NCBI GenBank assembly: GCA_027487245.1
Contig: JAIYDY010000033.1
Span: 1 to 63,608, forward strand
From: Hyphomicrobiales bacterium
Lineage (GTDB): Bacteria; Pseudomonadota; Alphaproteobacteria; Rhizobiales; Beijerinckiaceae
DNA: 63,608 bases
Direction of reading: 5' to 3'
Below the pieces are notes generated by a model. It was not told where the DNA came from. It was given only the letters and a program-made list of their open reading frames with translations, and ran no database searches. Each line of letters begins with the position of its first letter. Within the stretch, counting starts at the first letter, position 1. This document shows positions 1 to 7,646 of the stretch, one piece after another. Position numbers and translations under genes: made by a program.

Positions 1-159
1 CCCATCGAGATGGCCTTCTCGAAGTTGAAGGCTCTCCTGCGCAAGGCGGCGGAGCGAACGATCCCGGCGCTATGGGACGCCATCGGACGCCTCATCGACC
101 TCGTCACGCCAGCCGAGGCAGCCAACTTCTTCACTGCCGCAGGATATGAGCCGGATTAA
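1..159 (+). CDS. IS630-family transposase, C-terminal fragment (cut by window edge)
   Basis: The first reading frame is open from base 1 to a TAA at 157-159. It encodes 52 residues starting PIEMAFSKLK and ending in GYEPD. The NPIE-type segment near the end is characteristic of DDE transposases of the IS630/Tc1-mariner group, where this Glu is the third catalytic carboxylate; residue 4 here is that Glu. The 5' part lies outside the window, so intactness cannot be judged. The bases just after the stop (about 160-178, containing ccgaaaacgctctaaag) may be the element's right end, but the other end is not visible to confirm it. The element sits directly upstream of the iorA-sox operon. Confidence 0.8.
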   Translation, partial: PIEMAFSKLKALLRKAAERTIPALWDAIGRLIDLVTPAEAANFFTAAGYEPD

Positions 160-310
160 ACCGAAAACGCTCTAAAGCGGATGGGGATCGCACCAGACCA
201 TCTGACCGGGTGGCCTGTGGCGTGTTGCGAAAACGTTGATCGGCTGTGGGCTTGCCCAAGCCAACAAGAGCATGCCACCATCAGTTCATGAGAGGTATGG
301 GAGCAGGTTG

Positions 311-769
311 ATGGTGAGATTGAATGTGAACGGACGCATGGTTGAGGTCGCGGCCTCGCCAGACACACCGCTTCTTTGGGCCCTGCGCGAACAGATTGGC
401 CTGACCGGCACCAAGTATGGTTGCGGAATCGCACAATGCGGTGCCTGCACGGTGCATGTCGATGGTCAGCCGGTACGGGCCTGCTCGATGCCGATCAGCG
501 CTTTCACATCGAATCAGAAGATCATCACCATCGAAGGTTTATCGCCCGATGGCATGCACCCGGTGCAGGTGGCATGGCGGGAACTGGATGTGCCGCAATG
601 CGGCTACTGCCAGTCCGGCATGATCATGGCTGCAGCTGCGCTGCTGGCCGAGAAGCGCAATCCGACCGATGCCGAGATCGACGCTGCAATGACCAACATT
701 TGCCGTTGTGGCACCTACAACCGTGTGCGCGCTGGCATCAAGCAAGCTGCGCAGACACGTCAGGGCTGA
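311..769 (+). CDS. iorA: Isoquinoline 1-oxidoreductase-type [2Fe-2S] subunit
   Basis: This 152-residue protein is the small iron-sulfur subunit of a xanthine-oxidase-family molybdenum hydroxylase. It passes electrons from the molybdenum subunit (next gene) to an acceptor. The plant-ferredoxin-type cluster ligands are visible as C38, C43, C46 and C58. The second cluster is bound by C97, C100, C131 and C133 (CGYC and CRC motifs). I chose the ATG at 311 because homologues begin close to a strand like VRLNVNG; an upstream in-frame start would add 25 unrelated residues. No signal peptide is present, so if it acts in the periplasm it must be co-exported with IorB. The stop is 10 bases before iorB. 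The substrate cannot be told from sequence. Confidence 0.88.
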   Translation: MVRLNVNGRMVEVAASPDTPLLWALREQIGLTGTKYGCGIAQCGACTVHVDGQPVRACSMPISAFTSNQKIITIEGLSPDGMHPVQVAWRELDVPQCGYCQSGMIMAAAALLAEKRNPTDAEIDAAMTNICRCGTYNRVRAGIKQAAQTRQG

Positions 770-779
770 GGACAGGCAC

Positions 780-2963
780 ATGACCATGACCGAAACCACC
801 CAGCCTTCCCGTCGCGCACTGCTCAAGGGTGCTGCCGCAGGTCTTGTCGTCGGCTTCCATCTGCCGGGCCGCGACGCATTGGCGCAGGCCACGACCACAG
901 CCGCAACGACGCCCGAGATCAACGCCTGGGTGGTGATCCGCCCCGATGATACCGTGGTCATCCGGATGGCGCGCTCGGAAATGGGGCAGGGCACCCGCAC
1001 CGGTCTCGTGCAGATGATCGCCGAGGAACTGCACTGCGACTGGTCGAAGATCGTCACGGAGTATGTCACGCCGGGCCAGTCACTGGCCCGCAACCGCGCC
1101 TGGGGCAATTTCCAGACAGCCGGCAGCCAGGGTATCCGCCAGAGCCAGGACTACGTGCGGCGGGCTGGGGCCACAGCACGGGTCATGCTGATCAACGCCG
1201 CCGCCGCCGAGTGGCAGGCGACACCCGAGCATTGTGTGGCGAAGGACAGTGTGGTGACACACAGGCCGACTGGCCGCACCCTGCGCTATGGACAACTGGC
1301 GGCCGCTGCCGCCAGACAGACTCCGCCTGCCGCCGTCACCCTGAAGGACCCGAAGGACTGGACCGTCATCGGCACCTCACGGCCCAGGCTCGACACGGCC
1401 GACAAGACGACTGGCAAGCTGGTCTATGGCTCCGACCTGAAGATGCCGGGCATGCTGCTGGCCGCCAGCCAGCAATGCCCTGTCTTTGGTGGCAAGGTGA
1501 AGTCATTCGATGCCGCCAAGGTGCGGAACATGGCCGGTGTCAGGCACGTGGTTCAGGCCGGTGACAATGCCGTTGCCGTCATCGCCGACACCTACTGGCA
1601 AGCAAAGACCGCACTTGATGCACTCCCCGTCGAGTGGGACTACGGGCCGAACCGCAACGTCTCGTCGGACACCATCGCGGCCATGCTGCGCGAAGGGCTC
1701 AATGCGAGCGAGGCTTTTGTCGGCAATACCAATGGCGACGCCAAGGCTGCCATTGCTGCCGCTCCGCGCAAGATCGAGGCGACCTACGGCTATCCCTTCC
1801 AGAACCATGCACCGATGGAGCCAATGAACGCCACGGTGGTGTGGACGCCCACGCGCTGCGACGTCTGGTGCCCGACCCAGAATGGTGAAGCGGCCCTGGC
1901 GGCGACAGCCGCTGCCGCCGGCCTGCCGCAAACAGCTTGCGATGTTCATCGGGTCGACCTTGGCGGCGGCTTTGGCCGTCGAACCACCCATGACTGGCTG
2001 ACGCAGGCCGTGCTGATTGCCAAGCAGGTGCCCGGCGTGCCGATCAAGACGCTGTGGTCGCGCGAGGAAGATATGGTGCAGGGCCGCTATCACCCGGTCA
2101 CCATGTGCAAGATGAGCGCGGGCCTCGATGCGTCCGGCAATCTGACCGGTCTGCACATGCGCATCTCCGGCCAGTCCATCCTGGCTTATGTCTTCCCGAC
2201 CGCCTTGCAGAATGGACGTGACGCGGCCACGTTCCAGGGCCTCAACCCGACCGGTGCGGAAGGCCAGTTTGGCTACACCATTCCGAACCTGCTGATTGAC
2301 CACGCCATGCGCAACACCCACGTGCCGCCGCACTTCTGGCGCGGGGTCAATCACAACCAGAACGCAATCTATATTGAATGCTTCATGGACGAGATGGCGC
2401 ATGCCACCGGCCAGGACCCTCTGGCATTCCGCCGCAAGCTGATGGGCAATCACCCCAAGCACCTCGCCGTGCTCAATGCCGTGGCGGAGCGCATTGGCTG
2501 GGACAAGCCAGCGCCACAGGGCGTTTTCCGAGGCATCGCCCAGCAGATGGGCTTCGGCTCGTATGTGGCGGCGGCTGCAGAGGTCTCCGTCGATGCTGCC
2601 GGCAAGCTGAAGATCCACCGCATCGTTGCAGCGACGGATTGCGGCGTCGCGGTCAATCCGCGGCAGATCGAGATGCAGGTCGAGGGTTCATTCTCGTATG
2701 GGCTGTCGGCATTGCTGTACGGCGAATGCACTGTGAAGGATGGTGCGATCGTCGAAACCAACTTCGACACCTATGATGTCCTGCGTCTGGCCGAAATGCC
2801 GCCCGTCGAGACCATCGTGATGCCGTCTGGCGGTTTCTGGGGTGGTGTCGGAGAGCCTACAATCATGGTGGCTGCGCCGGCCGTGCTGAATGCCATTTTC
2901 GCCGCCACCGGCAAGCGCATCCGGCAAGTGCCGCTCAAGGACCAGGATCTGAAGCGCGCGTGA
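780..2963 (+). CDS. iorB: Isoquinoline 1-oxidoreductase-type molybdopterin subunit with Tat signal
   Basis: A 727-residue molybdopterin-binding subunit of the IorB/aldehyde dehydrogenase type. The N-terminus has a twin-arginine signal (SRRALLKGA, then a hydrophobic stretch and an AQA-like cleavage region near residue 37), so the folded enzyme, probably with IorA bound, should be exported by Tat. The Gly-rich segment LGGGFGRR and the C-terminal GGVGEPT are family hallmarks; the Glu in GVGE is the catalytic residue in xanthine-oxidase-family enzymes. The ATG at 780 is the first start that begins the Tat signal directly. The last bases overlap the GTG start of soxX (GTGA), so the two are translationally coupled. 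The name describes the family, not a proven substrate. Confidence 0.88.
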   Translation: MTMTETTQPSRRALLKGAAAGLVVGFHLPGRDALAQATTTAATTPEINAWVVIRPDDTVVIRMARSEMGQGTRTGLVQMIAEELHCDWSKIVTEYVTPGQSLARNRAWGNFQTAGSQGIRQSQDYVRRAGATARVMLINAAAAEWQATPEHCVAKDSVVTHRPTGRTLRYGQLAAAAARQTPPAAVTLKDPKDWTVIGTSRPRLDTADKTTGKLVYGSDLKMPGMLLAASQQCPVFGGKVKSFDAAKVRNMAGVRHVVQAGDNAVAVIADTYWQAKTALDALPVEWDYGPNRNVSSDTIAAMLREGLNASEAFVGNTNGDAKAAIAAAPRKIEATYGYPFQNHAPMEPMNATVVWTPTRCDVWCPTQNGEAALAATAAAAGLPQTACDVHRVDLGGGFGRRTTHDWLTQAVLIAKQVPGVPIKTLWSREEDMVQGRYHPVTMCKMSAGLDASGNLTGLHMRISGQSILAYVFPTALQNGRDAATFQGLNPTGAEGQFGYTIPNLLIDHAMRNTHVPPHFWRGVNHNQNAIYIECFMDEMAHATGQDPLAFRRKLMGNHPKHLAVLNAVAERIGWDKPAPQGVFRGIAQQMGFGSYVAAAAEVSVDAAGKLKIHRIVAATDCGVAVNPRQIEMQVEGSFSYGLSALLYGECTVKDGAIVETNFDTYDVLRLAEMPPVETIVMPSGGFWGGVGEPTIMVAAPAVLNAIFAATGKRIRQVPLKDQDLKRA

Positions 2964-3397
2964 GGGCTTTCTGGTTGGTGGCTCTGGCATTGTTGCCGGC
3001 GGCGGTTTCGGCGCAGAATCTTGTGCCGTTCACGGTGTCCGGCGACAGCATCGAGGGCGCTCTGGAAGGCAGGGCTGGTGACGCAACGCGTGGCGAGGCG
3101 GTCGTGAAGAACCGCGAAACAGGCAATTGCCTGATTTGCCATACGATTCCCGACCGGCGCGAACGCTTTCAGGGCGACCTTGGTCCACCACTGGCAGGCG
3201 TTGGCCTCAGGCTGACGGCGGGCCAGATCAGGCTGAGGCTGGTCGATCCAACGCAGGTGAACGATCGCGCGATCATGCCGGCCTATCACCGTGTGCATGG
3301 ACTGGTGAATGTCGAACCGCGCCATGCCGGTCGGCCTGTGCTCGGAGCGCAGGAAATCGAAGACGTGGTCAGCTACCTGTCCGGGCTGAAGGAGTGA
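2960..3397 (+). CDS. soxX: SoxX-like monohaem c-type cytochrome
   Basis: This 145-residue protein has a signal peptide (hydrophobic residues 4-18 ending in VSA) and one haem c site, CLICH (C57, C60, H61). Met106 in AIMPAY is the likely distal ligand, as in SoxX. In classical sulfur oxidation SoxX pairs with SoxA to join thiosulfate to the SoxY cysteine, releasing electrons to cytochrome c. The start is the GTG at 2960, which overlaps the iorB stop by 4 bases; this coupling suggests that SoxX is made together with the molybdenum enzyme. Four bases separate its stop from soxY. Length and context fit SoxX well; an alternative role as electron acceptor for IorAB is inference. Confidence 0.88.
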   Translation: MRAFWLVALALLPAAVSAQNLVPFTVSGDSIEGALEGRAGDATRGEAVVKNRETGNCLICHTIPDRRERFQGDLGPPLAGVGLRLTAGQIRLRLVDPTQVNDRAIMPAYHRVHGLVNVEPRHAGRPVLGAQEIEDVVSYLSGLKE

Positions 3398-3401
3398 GAG
3401 C

Positions 3402-3881
3402 ATGAAGAGGCAGGGCATCACAAGGCGCACGATGGCGGGTGCGCTGGTGCTGGCGCCGACAGGGCTTGCACTGGCTCAAGGTGTCGATGCCAACATCAAC
3501 CGCTCGCAGTCCGACCGCAACTTCGAGGTGACCGAGCGCGAACTGCTGGCGGGTCGCACGCCGATCAACTCCGGCATCACGCTCGACATCCCGACATTGT
3601 CGGAGAATGGCAACTCGGTTGATGTGGGCATCAAGGTCGACAGTCCGTGGACCCGGGAGGACCATGTCCGTGTGGTGCACATTCTCTCGGAGATGAACCC
3701 ATTTCCGGTGGTCGCGCGGTTTCAGCTTGGGTACCGGGCGGGCAGGGCTGATGTCGCGACCCGCATCAGACTGGCAGCGACGCAGAAAGTCGTGGTGCTG
3801 GCGGAGACGACACGCGGCCTGATCCACCGTGCCGAGCAGGAGGTCATCGTGATCCTCGGTGCTTGTCTCGAAGGAGGCTGA
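3402..3881 (+). CDS. soxY: SoxY-like thiosulfate carrier subunit with atypical C-terminus
   Basis: A 159-residue exported carrier. The N-terminus has a Tat-like signal (TRRTMAGA) and cleavage is likely after ALA near residue 25. The body matches SoxY, which carries sulfur intermediates on a C-terminal cysteine at the tip of a flexible GGCGG arm. Here the tail reads GACLEGG, with C155 the only cysteine in the protein. The carrier thiol is therefore kept but the Gly-rich arm is altered. The last three codons (E-G-G) coincide with a strong ribosome-binding site for soxZ. ATG at 3402 follows soxX by 4 bases. Whether the altered arm still fits SoxAX or SoxB is unknown. Confidence 0.85.
   Translation: MKRQGITRRTMAGALVLAPTGLALAQGVDANINRSQSDRNFEVTERELLAGRTPINSGITLDIPTLSENGNSVDVGIKVDSPWTREDHVRVVHILSEMNPFPVVARFQLGYRAGRADVATRIRLAATQKVVVLAETTRGLIHRAEQEVIVILGACLEGG
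3871..3877 (+). promoter_or_regulatory. Ribosome-binding site of soxZ embedded in the soxY 3' end
   Basis: The sequence aaggagg is a near-perfect anti-Shine-Dalgarno match, 8 bases before the soxZ ATG at 3886. It lies inside soxY and supplies its final Glu-Gly-Gly codons. It fixes the soxZ start over in-frame upstream alternatives. Confidence 0.8.
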
Positions 3882-3885
3882 GCCC

Positions 3886-4209
3886 ATGAGTGACCTCACC
3901 ACACGGATCACCATGCCGCAAAACGCCAGCAAGGGTGACATCATCGAAATCAAGGTTCTGGCTCGCCACATCATGGAGCGGGCCATCGACGCAGTCGGTT
4001 TGAAACCCAGTCCACGCAAGATCATTCATACATTCCGCGTGTCGTATGCCGGCGAAGAAGTCTTCCGCATGGAATTGTCGACGGGGATTGCTTCGAACCC
4101 CTACATGAGCTTCACCACCGTCGCGACAGAGACGGGTGTCCTGCTCTTTGAATGGCTGGAGGACGGCGGGGCAAGACACACCCGTGTCCAGACACTGATC
4201 GTCAGCTGA
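3886..4209 (+). CDS. soxZ: SoxZ-like thiosulfate carrier partner
   Basis: This 107-residue protein lacks a signal peptide, as is usual for SoxZ, which is carried out of the cell bound to SoxY. It has the SoxZ immunoglobulin-like fold signature: an N-terminal KGDIIEIK strand, a central segment with basic residues (PSPRKIIHTF) and a closing strand near EWLEDGG. SoxZ stabilises SoxY and forms part of the docking surface for Sox enzymes. The start at 3886 is set by the aaggagg site. It ends 5 bases before soxA. A conserved companion gene argues that the SoxYZ complex is still assembled despite the altered SoxY tail. Confidence 0.88.
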   Translation: MSDLTTRITMPQNASKGDIIEIKVLARHIMERAIDAVGLKPSPRKIIHTFRVSYAGEEVFRMELSTGIASNPYMSFTTVATETGVLLFEWLEDGGARHTRVQTLIVS

Positions 4210-4214
4210 GCGCG

Positions 4215-5090
4215 ATGCGTTCCTGGTATCAGCGCCGGCAGGCCAACCGGGCGGGATGCGGCCGATTTCTTCGACGATTGTCCGCAGCCATTCCGAGTAC
4301 CGCATCCGGCCTCGCCAGGAGTGGGAGCCAGTGGCATGTTGCTGTCCAGACATGCGTGGTTTTGGCGTTTGCGCTATTCAAGCCAGCCTTTGCCAGCGAC
4401 ATCCGGCCCTCGCGCGAATTCCTGTCGCCGGAGTTGCGCACCCAGCAGGACGATCCGTCCCGGCATCCCGGCTGGCTCTGGGTGGAGCAGGGCGAGACGC
4501 TATGGCGTGCTTCGCCGCCATCAGGAAAGCCATCCTGTAGCGGCTGCCATGGCGATGTTTCCGGCATGCGTGGGGTCGCCGCGCGCTATCCCGCCGTGAC
4601 GGCCGAGGGCACACTGCTCAATCTTGAACTGCGCATCGAGCAGTGCCGCAGTCAGCGGCAGGGCGAAGCGCCATTCGGTTATGAAAGCGAGGCGCTGCTT
4701 TCGCTGACCGCTGCCATCGCCGCCCGCTCGCGAGGGCTGCCCTTGTCGGTGGTCACCAGCGGTGCGGCAACAGCCTATCTCGCAGAGGGCACACGGCTCT
4801 ACAGCCTGCGTCAGGGCCAGCTCAATCTGTCATGCAGCCAATGCCATGACGACAACGCAGGGCGCAGACTGCGTGGCGATGTCATTTCCAGTGGGCTCGG
4901 ACTGGGCTATCCGGCGTATCGTCTCGAATGGAATGGTGTCGGCTCGCTGCACCGGCGGCTCAGGGCCTGTGCGCTCGGCGTCCGCGCCACCCAGTTGCCG
5001 CCAGGCTCCGCCGAGTACCTCGCACTCGAGCTTTTCCTCGCCGACCGCGCACGGGGGCTTGCCATCGAAGCGCCCGGCCTGCGCCGCTGA
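4215..5090 (+). CDS. soxA: SoxA-like dihaem c-type cytochrome
   Basis: A 291-residue protein if started at the ATG at 4215. It has two haem c motifs, CSGCH (C108, C111, H112) and CSQCH (C207, C210, H211), so it belongs to the dihaem class of SoxA. C144 is placed to be an axial ligand, and C252 in LRACALGV corresponds to the active-site cysteine that becomes a persulfide in SoxA. The hydrophobic signal segment is residues 43-60, ending AFA, which leaves an unusually long 40-residue leader. A GTG at 4356 would remove the leader but also most of the signal, so 4215 is preferred. It is the last gene of the operon; no soxB follows. Confidence 0.86.
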   Translation: MRSWYQRRQANRAGCGRFLRRLSAAIPSTASGLARSGSQWHVAVQTCVVLAFALFKPAFASDIRPSREFLSPELRTQQDDPSRHPGWLWVEQGETLWRASPPSGKPSCSGCHGDVSGMRGVAARYPAVTAEGTLLNLELRIEQCRSQRQGEAPFGYESEALLSLTAAIAARSRGLPLSVVTSGAATAYLAEGTRLYSLRQGQLNLSCSQCHDDNAGRRLRGDVISSGLGLGYPAYRLEWNGVGSLHRRLRACALGVRATQLPPGSAEYLALELFLADRARGLAIEAPGLRR

Positions 5091-5127
5091 CGGTCGGGCA
5101 ACACGCCTCTTCCCCCGGCAGATCGAT

Positions 5128-5276
5128 GTGAACCGGCTTCGGAGTTTGACCCCTTTGGGTGTCCAGCCATGACCCTTTTGCTCTGGGGGTTTATTGCGCC
5201 GCATCCAGTGCTTGCCAGCATTCGGGTGGGGTCAGCCTTCGGAGCCGATCGCGCGTCAAATGGCGTGCCGGTTCAC
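5128..5276. repeat. Possible mobile-element remnant bounded by 10-bp inverted repeats
   Basis: The segment between soxA and ydcH starts with GTGAACCGGC (5128-5137) and ends with its perfect inverse GCCGGTTCAC (5267-5276). Inside, TTTGACCCC (5145-5153) is partly mirrored by GGGGTCA (5228-5234), and cttcggag appears twice in direct orientation. No credible protein is encoded. This looks like a short non-autonomous element or an IS remnant, but the family is not recognised and a chance arrangement is possible. Confidence 0.35.
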
Positions 5277-5280
5277 CAGC

Positions 5281-5299
5281 TGACCGCTTTTCGCGGTCA
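5281..5299 (-). terminator. Hairpin at the ydcH stop codon
   Basis: TGACCGC and GCGGTCA form a perfect 7-bp stem around a 5-base loop. The stem includes the ydcH stop codon. No clear U-tract follows on the minus strand, so termination is only possible, not shown. Confidence 0.35.
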
Positions 5300-5533
5300 G
5301 GTCGTCAACATGGCGTGGATCTCGTCCTTCAGGCGCAGCCGCTGCTTGCGCATGGTTTCCTCGGTCATGCCATCGACGGGCTCGATCAGGGTTTCCGCCC
5401 GGTGGATGGCCCGGTTGATCTCATGATAGGCCTCGGCGAGGCGCGCGAAGTGCGCATTCGTCGCCTTGAGCTGCTTCATGTGCTCGGTGTGCTCGGGAAA
5501 TTCCTCGGCCAGTTCATGGGGCGTATGCGACAC
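5297..5533 (-). CDS. YdcH-family protein (DUF465)
   Basis: This 78-residue, charged, helical protein starts MSHTPHELAEEFPEH and contains the pattern of Glu, His and Leu heptads typical of the DUF465/YdcH family. The segment HFARLAEAYHEINRAIHRAE forms the first helix and LRLKDEIHAML the second, suggesting a helical hairpin. No enzymatic residues are evident and no function is established for the family. It stands alone, convergent with soxA, with a divergent gap to the next minus gene. The assignment to the family is secure; the role is not known. Confidence 0.85.
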   Translation of the reverse strand: MSHTPHELAEEFPEHTEHMKQLKATNAHFARLAEAYHEINRAIHRAETLIEPVDGMTEETMRKQRLRLKDEIHAMLTT

Positions 5534-5669
5534 GGGCAGCTCTCCGGGCTTTGGGTGATGGTCAGGGTCATCACAAGCCTAGACGGCGCGCGGCGTCGCA
5601 TGTTGCGCAAGGTCAATGGCGCGCTGGTCACGGAAAGCCCGGTGTGCCGGGAGCTTGCCCGGATCTGGC

Positions 5670-6368
5670 TCAGGCGTCGACGGTGGAGCGGGCGACTGAT
5701 GCTTCGGCGGCCTGCGCCATGCGCGCGCCGAGGGCTGCGGCGGCGGAGCGGTTCGAGACCTTCAGCGCCCTGAGCAGCGCAGCGACATGGATCTTCACCG
5801 TGCCCTCGCCGAGCCGCAGCCGGCGGGCGATTTCCTTGTTGGGCTGGCCGGCCACGATCAGGCCGAGCACTTCGCGCTGGCGCGGCGACAGGCGCAGGGC
5901 AAGGTCCGGCTCCGCCTCGCTGCCGGGGGGCGCGGACGGGCGGGCATTGCGCTGGGGCAGGTTGGCAAGGATCGGCGGCACATAGATCTGCCCGGCGAGA
6001 ATCATGTCGAGCGCCTGGCAGAGCTGCTCCGGGCCGCTGCCCTTGGGGATGTAGCCATGGATGCCGACACCAAGCGCGCCCAGGATGTCTTCGCGGGTGA
6101 TGGAGGCGGAGACAACGGCCACCGTCACATCCGGCGCGCACTCGCGCACCGCGCTCAGGCTGGCCGCATGTTTCATGCCGGGCATCGACAGGTCGAACAG
6201 GGCCAGCGTGATCTCAGGGCGGGTGCCCAGCAGATCGAGCGCATCATCGAGGGTCTCTGCCTCGATCACGGTCTCAAAGCCAAGCTGCCGGCTGAGCAGG
6301 GCCGAAAGCGCGATCCTGAAGAAGGCATCGTCATCGGCAATCAGGGCGCAGGAGCGGACATCGGACAT
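5670..6368 (-). CDS. LuxR/NarL-type response regulator
   Basis: A 232-residue two-domain regulator. Residues 8-125 form a receiver with acidic D12-D14, phosphoacceptor D59 (LFDLSMPG) and K109 (IPKG). After a Pro-rich linker, the LuxR-type helix-turn-helix runs from about 165 to 220 with the typical LSPRQREVLGLI and NKEIARRL segments. I chose the ATG at 6368 because the receiver begins right after it; the longer form adds 16 unrelated residues. The gene is divergent from the bcs operon across a 481-base gap, so it is a reasonable candidate to control cellulose production, but no cognate kinase lies next to it. Confidence 0.88.
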   Translation of the reverse strand: MSDVRSCALIADDDAFFRIALSALLSRQLGFETVIEAETLDDALDLLGTRPEITLALFDLSMPGMKHAASLSAVRECAPDVTVAVVSASITREDILGALGVGIHGYIPKGSGPEQLCQALDMILAGQIYVPPILANLPQRNARPSAPPGSEAEPDLALRLSPRQREVLGLIVAGQPNKEIARRLRLGEGTVKIHVAALLRALKVSNRSAAAALGARMAQAAEASVARSTVDA

Positions 6369-6849
6369 GATCGGGGACCAACTCGGAACGGCATGACGCG
6401 GCCAGGACTGGCGCACGGACGCGGATTTGACGGTGTTATAGCCCGCGAGCCTTTCACGTTCGGTTAACGCTAACGGCGAGAACCTGGATCAGCGCGTCGC
6501 CGTCAAGGCGGGCGATCCATGCGCATCCGGCGCTGCCGGCCGCTGCCGCGACCGTGCGAACTAGGCCTGCCGGTCTAGGGACAGGACAGGACGTGCCGGC
6601 CCCCTGGCCGGGTTGGCGGAAAAGATGGTGCCGTGCCTTTCCCGGGAAGGCGCGAGCCGGTCGCTGCGTGCAGTGCCGTTGCTGCCGGAGCCGGTGTGTT
6701 CCGGAACGGGGCGCGACCATCCGGCCTATGCCATCAGGGCGCCGCCGCCAGCGTCTCCGGAGAAGGAATTGTTTACCGCGAAAACGCGACGGTCATCGCG
6801 CCTGCCATGGATCTGTCGAGCCATGCAGGGCGTTGTGGAGTAACGAGAA
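6369..6849. other. 481-base divergent intergenic region between the response regulator and bcsS
   Basis: No convincing gene is seen; the open frames lack family features. It must hold the promoters of the regulator (minus) and of bcsS (plus). It contains an imperfect palindrome, ctag...ctag (6561-6578), and a perfect 6-bp hairpin CCGGCC-ccct-GGCCGG (6596-6611). I could not identify clear -35/-10 boxes. A 5' leader or operator site for the adjacent regulator is possible. Confidence 0.5.
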
Positions 6850-7644
6850 ATGTTGTGCTGCGTCCATCCTTGCGTGCCGAAAATCCGCCCGTCCGCGCGC
6901 CGTCCGCGTGCTGCTGGCCGCCTTGCCCTCGTGGTGGTCTTGCCGGCTTTTGGTGCCCCCGCCGCGCTTGCTGCCGAATGGTACAAGGGCGTTGCCCCCG
7001 CAAAACGTGATGAGTGGATCGTCACCGATGGCTCGACCAGCGTGACCTCCCACGGCTCGGTGTTCGTCAGCACCGGCGTCACGGCGGCGCTGAACGGCAA
7101 GCTCCAGCAGAGCGGCGCCCGCGTCAGGGTCGAGGCCATGGCAGGCAGTTACGGCTACACCAACGATGCGGGCGCGCACGTCAATGGCCGGCAGGTCGAG
7201 GGCGGGGCGCTCATTGGCTATGAATGGATCTGGCGCGAGGCGCGGCTGGCCGGGCTCGTCGGCCTGTCGGTGCGCAACACCACGCTGTCGATCACCGATC
7301 CGGGCAATCCGGTCGTCGGCACCAGTGTCGGGGTCAAGGGCTCGCTCGATTTCTACACCCGCCCGACCGACAACACGATGGTGTCGGCCCATGGCTCGTT
7401 CAGCAGCAACGACATGGCCTACTACACCCGCTTCAAGGCCGGCTACCGCATCGGTTCCAACCTGTTCGTGGGGCCCGAGGCCTACGTCATTGGCAATGAT
7501 TTCTACAGCCAGTGGCGGATGGGCGTTCATCTGACCGGCATGCAGATGGGGCCGGTGCAGGCCGGCATCTCGGCGGGTTATCTGCATGACCGCGAGCAGA
7601 AGGGCGGTGCCTACGGCACGTTCGACCTCAGGGCGCAGTTCTGA
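6850..7644 (+). CDS. bcsS: Cellulose biosynthesis protein BcsS
   Basis: A 264-residue exported protein with a basic N-terminus and hydrophobic signal ending ALAAEW near residue 42. The mature part consists of alternating polar and hydrophobic strands rich in Gly, Tyr and aromatic residues, ending in LRAQF, as in outer-membrane beta-barrels. This matches the BcsS family found next to bcsA in alphaproteobacteria. Its exact role is not established; a barrel in this position could serve in cellulose export or anchoring since no bcsC is present. It is the first gene of the operon; its TGA lies 2 bases before bcsA. Confidence 0.8.
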   Translation: MLCCVHPCVPKIRPSARRPRAAGRLALVVVLPAFGAPAALAAEWYKGVAPAKRDEWIVTDGSTSVTSHGSVFVSTGVTAALNGKLQQSGARVRVEAMAGSYGYTNDAGAHVNGRQVEGGALIGYEWIWREARLAGLVGLSVRNTTLSITDPGNPVVGTSVGVKGSLDFYTRPTDNTMVSAHGSFSSNDMAYYTRFKAGYRIGSNLFVGPEAYVIGNDFYSQWRMGVHLTGMQMGPVQAGISAGYLHDREQKGGAYGTFDLRAQF

Positions 7645-7646
7645 GC

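Noticed and set aside
6454..6720. Possible small gene on the minus strand between the regulator and bcsS
   Set aside because: No family, no ribosome site and biased composition; it overlaps the palindrome and hairpin of the intergenic region.
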